From Deltaproteobacteria bacterium (GTDB taxonomy: Bacteria; Myxococcota_C; UBA6777): a DNA stretch of 64,000 nt. The notes below the pieces were generated by a model, which was not told the origin of the DNA, made no database searches, and saw nothing but the letters and a program-made list of their open reading frames with translations. The DNA is taken from the NCBI GenBank assembly GCA_002731275.1, contig PCBK01000052.1, forward strand, positions 412,724 through 476,723. The letters run 5' to 3'. This document shows positions 25,849 through 35,732 of the stretch, piece after piece. Position 1 is the stretch's first letter; every line of letters starts with the position of its first letter. A program made the position numbers and the translations under genes.

Positions 25849-27905
25849 GCTCCTCATCCTCGCTCCCCACCAAAAAGATCTTCAACGTCCTCCTGCTCCT
25901 CGTGGGTATGGCAGCGATGCTCTACTTCTGGCTCTGGCGCCCTCACAATGAATTACTCACCGTGGATGCACAACGCAAAGAGGCGATACAAGCCAAAGCC
26001 AAACACAAAGGGGCGTTTGCGCTCAAAGCCTTTTTGTCACGACTCACACGCTACCAACGAGCTGCACGCTCCCCTCTGATGTACATTCGCGCACGTAGGG
26101 CCATGCTCCTCGATCTACAAAACAACATCAACCCCGTGACCATCAGCGGTTCGTTTCGGAAACTGCTGCGTGAAGGTAGCCTCTCGGACTGGAAGCGAGC
26201 ATCCAAAGAATGGCAAGAGGGACTGGCTGCACTAGAGTCGAAACTCCCAGAGATGCCGTTACGTTACCTGCGTGTCTTCCTCGCGATGTTTCAGGATGAT
26301 CAAGAAAACCTGCGCCGTTGGAGCGAGGAACGCAAAGAGTTGGCTCCCCAAAAACGCCAGGAGCTGCTCACACACATCTGGCTCGGACACGCGGCCTTTT
26401 GGCGTGGAGCGCTATCACGAGCCCAACGCCACTACCAATGGGCCGACGTGCTCTTCTCCAAACATCCCGGCTGGCGTAAGTACACCAAGAAGAACTGGCG
26501 ACTCCCCACGGAGTGGTTCTCCATGCACTACCACAGCGGATTGATCGCGCTGCTTCAAAAACAACCCAAGCGCGCTGTCGCTCACTTCCGCGCGCTCATC
26601 GATGAACGCACAAAAACGCAGCGCAACGCACACAAAGACAAACTCCTCTATCTGTCCCTCTTGTGGGGTGCAGAGGCAGCGCAGCGCGCTGCGCTACGCC
26701 CACTCGCACACAAGTGGTTACAGATCGCGTTGACGTTCCGACCTGATCCAACGCTCGCACAGCTCGCCCTCGCGCGACACTTTGAGACAAGCTCACCACA
26801 ACGCGCCGCGCTCTGGCGACAACGCGTCATCCAATCGCGCTTTCCTCAACGTTACTCTTACACAGAGAGTCACTTGCTCGCACGTGCCCAACAACTCGTA
26901 CATACACCCAACACCAAGGACACGAAGACCTTCTTCGCGCTCCTACGACGAAAACCCTGGCCACACCAGCTTCGCGCGCTTCAAAGTAAAGATACGCGCA
27001 AAAGTCGGTTTTTTCCCGCTCCAGACACTCTCTACAAGCGACTACAAGCGCTCCCCATTCCAAAAACCATCACAAAAAGTACGAGCAGACCGACGACATC
27101 CCCCACGAGCACACAAACGTCCAAACCGGACTCTTCAGGCAACACCGCACAAGAACATCGGCGCTCTCTTCGTCTGCTCCACGCGCTGGGTTTGATGAAG
27201 CGCTTTGCATACAAAGAAGCTCGTGGGGTCTTGCAGACGATTATACAAAAAGCACCAAAAGCACCGGCTCCTCATGCCTACTTAGGGCTCCTTGCCCTCC
27301 AACAGGGGAGCTGCCAACAAGCGCAGACGCACTTTCGACACGCGCTCTCCTTGCAACCAAAAGCCGCATACAACGCATATATGGCTTATACTTCTCTGTG
27401 TCTGGGGCAAAAGAAACAGGCACAGCGCTGGCTTAAAACGCTCAAAAGCTCTCCCAAGTGGTACAAAACAATCGGTTATCTGATGCGTTTACAGGCCAAC
27501 AAAACGTTCAAAGCCTCTGCCCTCAAACGGGTCAGTTTTTGGCGATGGATGATGAGCTATAGGGGGATGTTGACCAAGCAAGATCCCCATTTGCTTTTAC
27601 AAGCGCGTGTCTGGTGTCTCTATCCCCAAATACGAGGCAAACAACACGAGGCATGGCAGATCTTTCAATCCTGGCTCGTCTCGGACAAATCAGGTTCTCG
27701 CTGGAGTCTCTCCACACTCCTGCGCAAGAGCAACATCCTCGAAGCTCACTACCGCCGCCTCAAACAACCCAAAAACGTCCGTCTATACAACGCACAGCGA
27801 ACGTTCCTCAGCAGGCTGTTGCGCGCCTTTCCTCACCAACGTTATCTGCTCGAACAAACCTACTACAGCCATCAATGGGGCATTGTCTCCCTCCAACTCG
27901 ACTGA
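25845..27905 (+). CDS. Membrane-anchored TPR protein
   Basis: GTG start overlapping the upstream stop by four bases. The 686-residue product has one N-terminal membrane span (IFNVLLLLVGMAAMLYFWLW, residues ~12-31) and a long Arg/Lys/Leu-rich helical body. TPR-like helices are clear at ~440-545 (HALGLMKRFAYKEARGVL, APHAYLGLLALQQGS, KAAYNAYMAYTSLCLGQ) and likely before that (~165-330, repeated A-x-x-A-L-x-W). A Ser/Thr-rich linker separates the two halves near 405-430. It probably acts as a periplasmic or inner-face assembly scaffold. Function and partner are unknown, but coupling to the DUF2505 gene suggests they work together. Confidence 0.8.
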   Translation: MSSSSSLPTKKIFNVLLLLVGMAAMLYFWLWRPHNELLTVDAQRKEAIQAKAKHKGAFALKAFLSRLTRYQRAARSPLMYIRARRAMLLDLQNNINPVTISGSFRKLLREGSLSDWKRASKEWQEGLAALESKLPEMPLRYLRVFLAMFQDDQENLRRWSEERKELAPQKRQELLTHIWLGHAAFWRGALSRAQRHYQWADVLFSKHPGWRKYTKKNWRLPTEWFSMHYHSGLIALLQKQPKRAVAHFRALIDERTKTQRNAHKDKLLYLSLLWGAEAAQRAALRPLAHKWLQIALTFRPDPTLAQLALARHFETSSPQRAALWRQRVIQSRFPQRYSYTESHLLARAQQLVHTPNTKDTKTFFALLRRKPWPHQLRALQSKDTRKSRFFPAPDTLYKRLQALPIPKTITKSTSRPTTSPTSTQTSKPDSSGNTAQEHRRSLRLLHALGLMKRFAYKEARGVLQTIIQKAPKAPAPHAYLGLLALQQGSCQQAQTHFRHALSLQPKAAYNAYMAYTSLCLGQKKQAQRWLKTLKSSPKWYKTIGYLMRLQANKTFKASALKRVSFWRWMMSYRGMLTKQDPHLLLQARVWCLYPQIRGKQHEAWQIFQSWLVSDKSGSRWSLSTLLRKSNILEAHYRRLKQPKNVRLYNAQRTFLSRLLRAFPHQRYLLEQTYYSHQWGIVSLQLD

Positions 27906-28005
27906 ACCCCTCGACAAAAAAACAGAACACTTTCCAAGACCCCCTGCGTTGATTACATTGATCCCAACGTACATGTCAGTTCTACTCATCAAGCAGGAGG
28001 AGACA

Positions 28006-29436
28006 GTGAATCAACTCACAAAACGATCAAACAGGTGCAGACGAGTCTTACTCACCGGATGGGTATGCCTGTCACTGTTCATCATACACAGTCCCTACTC
28101 ATGGGCCGAAGACAACAAAAAAGAAGAGAATAAATCAACCTCTGATGACAAGAAGAAAAAGCCACTGCTTCCAACGATTCCGAGCAAAGAGAGCAAGGAG
28201 AAGAAACCATCCGTGTGGTCCAAGATGGTCAAGAGCATGGGCAAGATCGTCCCAAAAGGGGTGAAAAAATCGTGGAAAAAGACGACGAAAAAGTGGCAGC
28301 AGACTGTCGAAGTCTACAAAGCGATGAGGAAGCTCCTAAAAGAAGGCGATGATGAGCGCAAAGACCGCCTAAAGAAGGAGAAGAAACGGCTCTCGAAACA
28401 ACAATGGCAGGATCGCGACCACATCATCGAGAAACGTATCCTTCAACAATATCAGCTGGAGCTGTGGCAACGTTCATGCCACGCAGGCTCGGCAACAGCC
28501 TGTATCTCATGGGCACAGAAACGCCCAAAAGAGATCAAACCCTGGCGGCTGCTCCGCAATATCTGGGTGAGACGCAAACAGTGGGAGCGTATCATGCCGA
28601 TCTGCGAACGTCTGACACAGATGAAGCAGGCACAGCTCGAAGACTACCTCTGTTACGCCCGTTCACTCGTCGCTCTCAACCGGGCCAAGAAGGCGCTCGT
28701 GATCTTTCAGGCGCTTCACAAAAATTACCCAACCCACGGTGACATCCAGCTCGCACTTGGACAAGCGCATCTGACACAGAAAGAGTTCAAGCAAGCACAG
28801 ACAGCCTGTCTACAAGCGACCAAGTCCATGCCCAAAGATCCCATCACCTGGAATTGTTTGGGCGCCTCCTTGCGCACCTCCGATAAGATGAAGGCACTTC
28901 GCGCGTATTACAAAGCCTGTACACTCGGACACGGGGCGTCCTGTAGTACAGTCCTCTCACTGCGACCGAGTGGATTTCGTGGACTCGTATGGTGGAGCAC
29001 AACAGTCGCACGAATTAGCGCGATGGGCATCTCCAAGACAACGCTCTCACAGAGCTGCTATCTCGGCCTCGCCTCCTCTTGCAGTCAGCTCGCCATCCAA
29101 CATCGCGCACGCGCCAAACGACTGGCTTCTTATAAACGCGTTGAGCAAGCGGAGTGGTGGTATCGTCGCGCCACGCAGATTGCGCCCAAAGAGGCGATCA
29201 ACTGGCGCGCACTCGGTGTCTTTCTCTCAACACGCAAAAAATGGAAACAAGCCTGCCCTGCTCTCCAACGTTCCCTCCAACTCGACGCCAAACAACCAGT
29301 TATCTGGCGAAAGCTCGGAGAATGTCACAAAGCCCTCGCCAAACAAATCATCTCACAGTCCACACAAGCACACCGCAAAGCCTGCGCACTCGGGCAGCAT
29401 CTCTCCTGCCGCGCGATCAAATTCTACAAGCAATAA
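28006..29436 (+). CDS. Secreted TPR protein with Hcp-like C-x7-C pairs
   Basis: GTG 28006 lies five bases after AGGAGG and gives 476 residues; the longer upstream frame has no such site. Residues 1-35 form a signal peptide ending SWA-ED. A Lys/Glu-rich linker (~36-145) follows, then TPR units (~165-470): AQLEDYLCYARSLVALNRAK, GDIQLALGQAHLTQKEF, PITWNCLGASLRTSDK, AINWRALGVFLSTRKKW. Among them are Sel1/Hcp-type disulfide pairs SCHAGSATAC, ACTLGHGASC, SCYLGLASSC and ACALGQHLSC, as in the Sel1 protein near the left edge. Likely a periplasmic scaffold; function unknown. It follows the membrane TPR gene by 100 bases and precedes clpB. Confidence 0.8.
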   Translation: MNQLTKRSNRCRRVLLTGWVCLSLFIIHSPYSWAEDNKKEENKSTSDDKKKKPLLPTIPSKESKEKKPSVWSKMVKSMGKIVPKGVKKSWKKTTKKWQQTVEVYKAMRKLLKEGDDERKDRLKKEKKRLSKQQWQDRDHIIEKRILQQYQLELWQRSCHAGSATACISWAQKRPKEIKPWRLLRNIWVRRKQWERIMPICERLTQMKQAQLEDYLCYARSLVALNRAKKALVIFQALHKNYPTHGDIQLALGQAHLTQKEFKQAQTACLQATKSMPKDPITWNCLGASLRTSDKMKALRAYYKACTLGHGASCSTVLSLRPSGFRGLVWWSTTVARISAMGISKTTLSQSCYLGLASSCSQLAIQHRARAKRLASYKRVEQAEWWYRRATQIAPKEAINWRALGVFLSTRKKWKQACPALQRSLQLDAKQPVIWRKLGECHKALAKQIISQSTQAHRKACALGQHLSCRAIKFYKQ

Positions 29437-29563
29437 GACCGTCTCCTACACAAAAGTTGTTTGACATGTTTTGCGCAGTGGTTACGTTTTGTGTGGATGA
29501 AGGGCACAGAAAGTGTCCCATCAGAGAGACAATAATACGTGTCTATCCATAGAGATAGCCACA

Positions 29564-29569
29564 TATAAT
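29564..29569 (+). promoter_or_regulatory. Perfect TATAAT -10 upstream of clpB
   Basis: TATAAT is 134 bases before the clpB start. The -35 region 17 bases upstream (GTCTAT) is weak, so the promoter may be activated or use another sigma factor. No CIRCE element or clear sigma32 consensus was seen. Confidence 0.35.
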
Positions 29570-29620
29570 AGACTATAGATTCAACCTACATTGTACAAGG
29601 CAGTCGAATCGCCTGCCTAA

Positions 29621-29640
29621 GATGTCCCTCACAGGACATC
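29621..29640 (+). promoter_or_regulatory. 7-bp stem-loop in the predicted clpB 5' UTR
   Basis: GATGTCC and GGACATC flank a six-base loop (CTCACA), between the TATAAT box and the ribosome-binding site (GAGGAG, about 29690-29695). It could affect mRNA stability or temperature-sensitive translation, or be a regulator site. Confidence 0.35.
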
Positions 29641-29702
29641 GTCGTGGCATCCACACGAGTAGGATACGTGCGACCGCTCGCACCGTATGAGGAGATAGAT
29701 TG

Positions 29703-32285
29703 ATGAACTTCGATAAGTTGACCACAAAGAGCCGCCAATCCCTCGGTGAAGCACAGATGGCAAGTGTTCGATATGAGCACGCAGAGGTCACGCCCATCCA
29801 CTTATTGTCAGCGCTGCTTGCCGACAACCAAAGCCCCGTTCAATCATTACTCCAACGCCTTGGCATCCCACTGTCCGACATCCAAGCTGAGGTCGACACC
29901 AAACTGCAACGTATGCCAAAGGTCTCAGGAAGCACAGAGCGCTCCTTCTCACGTGCCATTCAACAAGTCCTCGAAGAGGCTTTTCGTCAGGCCGATACCT
30001 TTAAAGATGATTACATCGGACAAGATCTGCTGTTCTTGGGGATCGTCAAAAAACCTGGCGACATCGCAGCACTGCTCGATAAGTTTGGTCTCAACTTCGA
30101 GAAGGTCCGCGACGAGTTCAAACAAATCAGAGGCTCACGTCGTGCCCAAGACCCCGACGCAGAAGGAAAATACCAGGCGCTTGAGAAGTTCTGCCGGGAT
30201 CTTACAGACCTCGCCAAACGCGGTAAGTTAGACCCCGTGATTGGACGAGACGAAGAAGTCCGCCGCGTCCTCGAAGTCCTCGCCCGCAGGACCAAAAACA
30301 ACCCCGTCCTGATCGGCGAGCCGGGTGTCGGTAAGACCGCCATCGTAGAAGGGATCGCTCGACGCATCGCCGAAGGTGACGTCCCCAGTGGTCTCGAAGA
30401 GTTGCGCATCCTCTCACTCGACCTCGGCGCGCTGATCGCCGGCGCCAAATTCCGCGGTGAGTTTGAAGAGCGCCTGAAGACCGTCCTCGAAGAGATCGAA
30501 GAGAGTGAACAGACCATCGTCCTGTTTATCGATGAATTGCACACACTCGTGGGAGCAGGCGCCGCAGAGGGCTCGATGGACGCCTCCAACATGCTCAAAC
30601 CAGCACTCGCACGAGGTGAACTCCACTGTGTTGGCGCCACGACACTCGATGAATACAGAAAACACATCGAAAAAGACGCCGCACTCGCACGACGCTTTCA
30701 ACCCGTATTTGTCGGCGAACCAAGTGTCGAAGACTCCATCCAGATCCTGCGCGGTCTGAAAGAGAAATACGAAGTCCACCACGGGATCCGCATCAGGGAT
30801 GCAGCCCTCGTCGCCTCTGTCCAGCTCAGCAACCGCTATATCAGCGACCGCTTCTTGCCTGACAAAGCGATCGACCTGATGGACGAAGCCGCCTCTCGTA
30901 TCCGCCTCGAAAGTGATAGCCTGCCTTCCGAGCTCGATGCCATGCAGCGCAAACTCATCAACCTCGAGATCGAGCGACAAGCGCTCAACAAAGAGAAAGA
31001 CCAGGCCAGCAAAAAGCGACTGTCACTTGTCGAAACAGAGATGCGCAAGATCCAGGGTGCATTCGAGATCGAGAAGAAAAAGTGGGAGAGCGAACGCAAC
31101 GCCATCCTCGACGTCCGACGACTCAAAGAAGAGATCGACAAGACCCGCACACAGCTCGACCTCGCCCAACGTCGAAATGAGCTGGATCGCGCCGCAGAGC
31201 TGAAGTTCGGTGTGTTGCCAGAGCTTGAAAAACGACTCCAACTCGCAGAAGCCAACATCTCTGACCTGCAACGAGATGGCTCTTACCTTCGCGAAGAGGT
31301 CTCCGAAGAAGACATCGCACAGGTCGTCTCTCGCTGGACAGGTATCCCCATCTCCAAAATGCTCGAAAGCGAACAGATGAAGCTGCTCAAAATGGAAGAG
31401 CGCCTTGGCGAACGCGTTGTCGGACAAAAAGACGCGCTGGTCAAAGTCGGTGACTGCATCCGGCGCGCTCGTGCCGACCTCACCGATGAGCGTCGCCCAC
31501 TCGGCTCGTTCCTCTTCCTCGGCCCCACAGGTGTTGGAAAGACCGAGCTGGCGAGGAGCCTCGCGGAGTTCTTATTTGATGACGAGGACAACATCGTACG
31601 CATCGACTGTTCGGAATACATGGAGCGACACTCTGTGTCCCGCCTCCTCGGTGCCCCTCCGGGGTATGTCGGCTACGAAGAAGGCGGTCAACTCACAGAA
31701 CCGATCCGCCGACGTCCTTACTCTGTCTTGTTGTTTGACGAGGTGGAAAAGGCGCACAGAGAGTTCTTCAACGTATTGCTGCAGCTGCTTGACGAAGGAC
31801 GCCTGACAGACTCACAGGGTCGTGTCGTCGACTTTCGCAACACCATCGTCATCCTGACCTCGAATATCGGCTCGGAGGCGATTCAAAATGAGACAGACCC
31901 CGAGAAGATGGAGCATATCGTCAACACAGCGTTGTACCAACACTTCCGTCCGGAGTTTCTCAACCGACTCGACGAGACGATCATCTTCCACTCACTCGGC
32001 AAGGAGCACTTGAAGAGGATCATCGACATTCAACTCAAGCGTTTTGAGAAGCGTCTCCAACGTCGTCAGCTCAACGTCGACGTCTCAGAAGCCGCCAAAG
32101 AAGTCATCATCGACGCCGGGTACGACCCCAGCTTTGGTGCCCGACCGCTCAAACGTGCGATTCAACGGCTGATCGAGGCGCCCCTCGCGAAGAAGATCCT
32201 CGCCGGCGAGTACGCACCTGACAGCACCGTCGACATCGACGCCCGCGCTGGCCAGATCGTCTTCCCCAGCACCCCCGAAGCATAA
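29703..32285 (+). CDS. clpB: ATP-dependent disaggregase ClpB (canonical)
   Basis: Hexameric Hsp100 chaperone that threads aggregated proteins through its pore together with DnaK. ATG 29703 sits 8 bases after GAGGAG (TTG 29700 is in frame); 860 residues, the usual ClpB length. The order is Clp N-domain (~1-145), NBD1 with [23 protein letters not shown]-type Walker B ([14 protein letters not shown]) and the ARRFQPVFV arginine-finger pair, a coiled-coil M domain (~400-530), and NBD2 with [22 protein letters not shown] and pore loop GYVGYEEGG. All catalytic residues are intact, in contrast to the paralogue at 12276-14921. It is preceded by a 266-base intergenic region and converges on a C45-like hydrolase gene 15 bases away. 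Confidence 0.97.
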   Translation: MNFDKLTTKSRQSLGEAQMASVRYEHAEVTPIHLLSALLADNQSPVQSLLQRLGIPLSDIQAEVDTKLQRMPKVSGSTERSFSRAIQQVLEEAFRQADTFKDDYIGQDLLFLGIVKKPGDIAALLDKFGLNFEKVRDEFKQIRGSRRAQDPDAEGKYQALEKFCRDLTDLAKRGKLDPVIGRDEEVRRVLEVLARRTKNNPVLIGEPGVGKTAIVEGIARRIAEGDVPSGLEELRILSLDLGALIAGAKFRGEFEERLKTVLEEIEESEQTIVLFIDELHTLVGAGAAEGSMDASNMLKPALARGELHCVGATTLDEYRKHIEKDAALARRFQPVFVGEPSVEDSIQILRGLKEKYEVHHGIRIRDAALVASVQLSNRYISDRFLPDKAIDLMDEAASRIRLESDSLPSELDAMQRKLINLEIERQALNKEKDQASKKRLSLVETEMRKIQGAFEIEKKKWESERNAILDVRRLKEEIDKTRTQLDLAQRRNELDRAAELKFGVLPELEKRLQLAEANISDLQRDGSYLREEVSEEDIAQVVSRWTGIPISKMLESEQMKLLKMEERLGERVVGQKDALVKVGDCIRRARADLTDERRPLGSFLFLGPTGVGKTELARSLAEFLFDDEDNIVRIDCSEYMERHSVSRLLGAPPGYVGYEEGGQLTEPIRRRPYSVLLFDEVEKAHREFFNVLLQLLDEGRLTDSQGRVVDFRNTIVILTSNIGSEAIQNETDPEKMEHIVNTALYQHFRPEFLNRLDETIIFHSLGKEHLKRIIDIQLKRFEKRLQRRQLNVDVSEAAKEVIIDAGYDPSFGARPLKRAIQRLIEAPLAKKILAGEYAPDSTVDIDARAGQIVFPSTPEA

Positions 32286-32300
32286 TCCCCAACAAACGTC

Positions 32301-33965
32301 CTACTTTGTCCCCTTAAGCGCCCGCAAACGCCGCTCAATCTGCTTCCTCTCTGAGGGATACGCAGGTTGCGCGGCGAGCGCTTTGCGATAATACGCGACA
32401 GCCTTCTTCACGTCGCCGCTTCCGGCATATCCCTGCCCGATATAATCCAACAACTCGTAGTACTTTGGGTTGATGGGTTCGAGCTTCTTCCCAAGCGCCA
32501 GCGCCTCTTTCCACTTCTTCTTTCCAAGCAAAGCAGACACCCGCTTGAGATCTTTGCGAAACGATTTGTATTGTTTGTATGGCTTGCCAAACAGTGGATC
32601 TGCCGGAAGCGTTGTTTTAGGGAGCGGCTTGTCAAAAGCGTGCATATCAAAGGCGACAAACTTTCCGAGCTGATGGGGTGAGGCAGAGACCCACATCCTC
32701 ATCAGATCCATGTCGAAGATCACACTGTGTGTCGCGATCAACGCGTTGAGTGATGAGCGGTTGCCCAATCCAACATCCTTCCCTCCCTGTCCACGTCGAT
32801 CACGTAGAATCTTCGCGCTCTTGGCTGCATCAATCAACCCATGTTTACGCTTGGTCAGCGTATCGATCCGCTGGTATCGTGCAAGAGAGGTCCCACTCGC
32901 CTTGTACTTTTTGACCTCTGGATCGTTCGCAAATACAGGACTCAAAAAGTGATTTGCGACGAGGATGCGTTTGTCTTTGGCTTTGCGTACAGCACACTTT
33001 GCAGGGGACTTTTCGACAACGATGAACGTTCGCTCTTTTTGGCTCCCGATCAAAAATGAATCTGAAACAAAGACCTTCGCCTTGCAGATGATATCAGTCG
33101 CCTGTTTGAGATCTTTGGCGTATTGCAGGACCTGCCGCGCAACCAACGAGATCGGCATCCCACTCCCACCACGTCCCGAAGCATGGCCTGCATACATTGA
33201 GATCGACAATCCCGCCTTATTCATCCCGGACACTGCGCCCAAGAAGCCAGACCAACCGACCGTGACAAAAGGAATACCTTTGTCCGGCTTCATGTAAGCG
33301 ACGACCTTGTGGACGTCAAACGAGCGCGCCGTCTCAAAGTCAAAGTTCCGCCCAGAGATCATGTGCCCTTGTGCTGTCCGATCCCCCCAAGCCGCAAATC
33401 CAGTGCAACCAGAGGCGCTCACAAATGGCGTATCCATGATCAAGTGAGAGATGTCATGTGCGGCGTGGTAGTTCATGTATTTATTGTACACAGGACCGAG
33501 ATAACCGTGATTACGTGGCGCTCCCAACGAGAGCCCATACAGCATCATCTTGTGTTCTTGCGTCAGGTGTTCGTGCAAGGAGCAGTTGTAGTAGGCCACA
33601 AATGTACGAACCATCCGAAGGATAAGAGCATTTGGGATCTTTTCAACGACAGTCCCTAAAAACTCATCCTCCTGGATACCCAACAGATCGTACGTCAAGC
33701 GACCATTGCTGTATCCCATGGTGAATGGATCACCTTCCAGGTAGAGCATCCAGATCCCCTCACGTTTCTCCAACCAAGAACGCCCCAGGATTTTTCGCTT
33801 GCCGACAGTCCGTACTTTCTCTTTGAGGATCGGCGGTGTCCCCTTCATGGTGGGCTCCGGCGCGACACACCAACGTATGATCACTTCGGACGTACCAGCC
33901 ATTCCCAACATCAACAAGATCAGTACAATCCCACCCCACTTGAGGATGCGAAGAAAACGCTTCAT
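32301..33965 (-). CDS. C45-like Ntn-hydrolase / acyltransferase with C-terminal TPRs
   Basis: A 554-residue protein with an N-terminal membrane span (~10-27). The central domain resembles peptidase family C45 and penicillin acyltransferases: a candidate nucleophile Cys187 in SASGCTGFAAWG, then HMISGRNFDFE, VGWSGFLGAVSGMNKAGLSI and FLIGSQKERTFIVVEKSP. In that family the precursor is cleaved at Gly-Cys so that Cys becomes the N-terminal nucleophile, acting on amide bonds. Downstream, residues ~480-550 carry TPR-like helices (KKWKEALALGKKLEPINPKY, YIGQGYAGSGDVKKAVAYYR). The substrate could be an acylated amino acid, a lipid or a peptide. It lies 45 bases downstream of the kelch lipoprotein gene on the same strand. 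Confidence 0.8.
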   Translation of the reverse strand: MKRFLRILKWGGIVLILLMLGMAGTSEVIIRWCVAPEPTMKGTPPILKEKVRTVGKRKILGRSWLEKREGIWMLYLEGDPFTMGYSNGRLTYDLLGIQEDEFLGTVVEKIPNALILRMVRTFVAYYNCSLHEHLTQEHKMMLYGLSLGAPRNHGYLGPVYNKYMNYHAAHDISHLIMDTPFVSASGCTGFAAWGDRTAQGHMISGRNFDFETARSFDVHKVVAYMKPDKGIPFVTVGWSGFLGAVSGMNKAGLSISMYAGHASGRGGSGMPISLVARQVLQYAKDLKQATDIICKAKVFVSDSFLIGSQKERTFIVVEKSPAKCAVRKAKDKRILVANHFLSPVFANDPEVKKYKASGTSLARYQRIDTLTKRKHGLIDAAKSAKILRDRRGQGGKDVGLGNRSSLNALIATHSVIFDMDLMRMWVSASPHQLGKFVAFDMHAFDKPLPKTTLPADPLFGKPYKQYKSFRKDLKRVSALLGKKKWKEALALGKKLEPINPKYYELLDYIGQGYAGSGDVKKAVAYYRKALAAQPAYPSERKQIERRLRALKGTK

Positions 33966-34010
33966 CGATCAGGACCTTTCACTTTGGGAGTCTTTTTGTT
34001 TGTGGAGGGC

Positions 34011-35732
34011 TTATTTTGCTTTGCAGGTCTCGGCAGAGAGCGAGGAGATCGCAGGAGGAGGATGGAACAAGCCGACAGGTTCAACTGCTTTAAAGCTACC
34101 ACTTGTGTCACCATTTTCAATCCCACCGACAAAGAGCAGTTGCCCTGTCGTCAAGAGAGTCGAGGTGTGCCATGCCCTCTTCGCGAGGGGATTTCCACTT
34201 TCCAAACGTTGTAGACAAAACGTAAACGTGTTGTCCTGCTTTGTGTATTGCAATAACAACACATCATCGTTGAATGCGGGCGGTCCACCTGTCAATTTGG
34301 AGTATCCACCGACAAAAACGATGCGGTTATCAAGCAACTTGGTCGCGGTGTGTTGCACACGTGCACCGGAGGAGCGGAAGGTCACATCCGAATAAAAATC
34401 GGCGTCTGTTAGCAAGCGGCAGTCCCACTTCCCCCCCGCACGAGAGCACAACTCTGCGGTGTTGTGGAGTTCGCGAAACTCCAGGTTGCTCGTACCTTTT
34501 TGGGCATAAGCGCCTCCAACGACCAACACGTTATCTTTGTCCAAGACGCTGACAGAGTGGCCAGCGCGGGGTTTTTGGAGGGCGAAAGCGTTGCTTCCAC
34601 TGGCGCTGATTTGGATATTTCCGCCACTGATGTCCGCCATCGAAAAGTACCAGAGGTGTTTGTTCGTGACAAAGGCTGTTTCAGCAGTACTGTACGCCAA
34701 CCCCCCAGCCAACACCACTCCTTGACTCACCTTATCCGCCCCTTCCAACGCAGAAGCTGTAAACAAACGAATTTGTGCTTCCTCTTTGGCGCACTCCGAG
34801 ATCGCTCGACCGACACAGACTCCCCCGACAGGGAACAACAAGCGATTTGCGTCAGCGGCTGGACGCAACGCCAAGACTCTCTGATCGACCTTTTGAAAGA
34901 AAGTCTCTGTCGTCTCTTGCGGTGTAGAGAGCTGCCACGTCTGCTCATTGTTGTTGTAATTCACAATATTTGAAGAGGCGATCTTTCCGTCGAGTGTTTG
35001 GCCCCCAAGGAGTAACACTTGCGACCCAAGGAGCGTCGCTGAATGGAAGACTGTATCAAGCGCTTCCAGCTCCGTATATGTGTCTGTAGATGGAGAGTAC
35101 AGGAGTGTTTTGGCCGCCGTACCTGAAGTGGTGATACCAAACAGACCATTTGCCAAGTCAAACGCGATCTGTTGTGCGCCTCCGGAGATAAGCAGGCTTC
35201 CATCGGGAAGAGAGGTTACGCTGTGTCCAACACGAGGTAACGCCAACTCTTTGCCCCCGACTCTCCACGATGTCAACGAACCAGGCGCAGAGAGTACGAC
35301 TCTCGCAGCGAGCGTCTGGCAGGCGACATTGAGCGGCGCATGTCCTGAGGCGATGGGCGCGCTGACGCCATCCGCTTCCTTTTGGGTATCTTCGAAAAGC
35401 TCGACGAGCAAGAAAGCAGCTGTGTCTGGATAGAGGTTGGTGGGCTGGTTCTTGATCGACTTGAGCAGGCTGTCACAGTCAAAGGAGAGCGCATCCAAAG
35501 AAACGCCAGCTTCGGCTTTTCCAACGACCTTCTGGAGTCCTGCGAGCGCCTGACTGTCTCCCCCTTGAAGTACAGACAGCGGAACAATTCTCATACGCAC
35601 AACATGTGCAGGTTGGATCGCGATGGGGCTCTGGATCGCCAACTTCAGCTCAGGTGGCCCGCAATTGACGATCGCCAAGAGAGCGAAACAATAGAAGAGG
35701 GGCAGACAAACACGTTGGATGATGGTCTTCAT
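34011..35732 (-). CDS. Kelch-repeat lipoprotein
   Basis: ATG 35732 follows GGAGAGGGAAA; 573 residues. The signal MKTIIQRVCLPLFYCFALLA then IVNC is a lipoprotein signal. About 130 residues of mixed structure lead to a kelch-type beta-propeller with at least five clear blades: GHSVTSLPDGSLLISGG, HSATLLGSQVLLLGGQ, GHSVSVLDKDNVLVVGGA, QHTATKLLDNRIVFVGGY and WHTSTLLTTGQLLFVGGI. These are common in myxobacterial surface lipoproteins and serve in binding. Its start overlaps the stop of the upstream PEGA-like gene (ATGA, 35729-35732), so the pair is translationally coupled. Confidence 0.85.
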   Translation of the reverse strand: MKTIIQRVCLPLFYCFALLAIVNCGPPELKLAIQSPIAIQPAHVVRMRIVPLSVLQGGDSQALAGLQKVVGKAEAGVSLDALSFDCDSLLKSIKNQPTNLYPDTAAFLLVELFEDTQKEADGVSAPIASGHAPLNVACQTLAARVVLSAPGSLTSWRVGGKELALPRVGHSVTSLPDGSLLISGGAQQIAFDLANGLFGITTSGTAAKTLLYSPSTDTYTELEALDTVFHSATLLGSQVLLLGGQTLDGKIASSNIVNYNNNEQTWQLSTPQETTETFFQKVDQRVLALRPAADANRLLFPVGGVCVGRAISECAKEEAQIRLFTASALEGADKVSQGVVLAGGLAYSTAETAFVTNKHLWYFSMADISGGNIQISASGSNAFALQKPRAGHSVSVLDKDNVLVVGGAYAQKGTSNLEFRELHNTAELCSRAGGKWDCRLLTDADFYSDVTFRSSGARVQHTATKLLDNRIVFVGGYSKLTGGPPAFNDDVLLLQYTKQDNTFTFCLQRLESGNPLAKRAWHTSTLLTTGQLLFVGGIENGDTSGSFKAVEPVGLFHPPPAISSLSAETCKAK

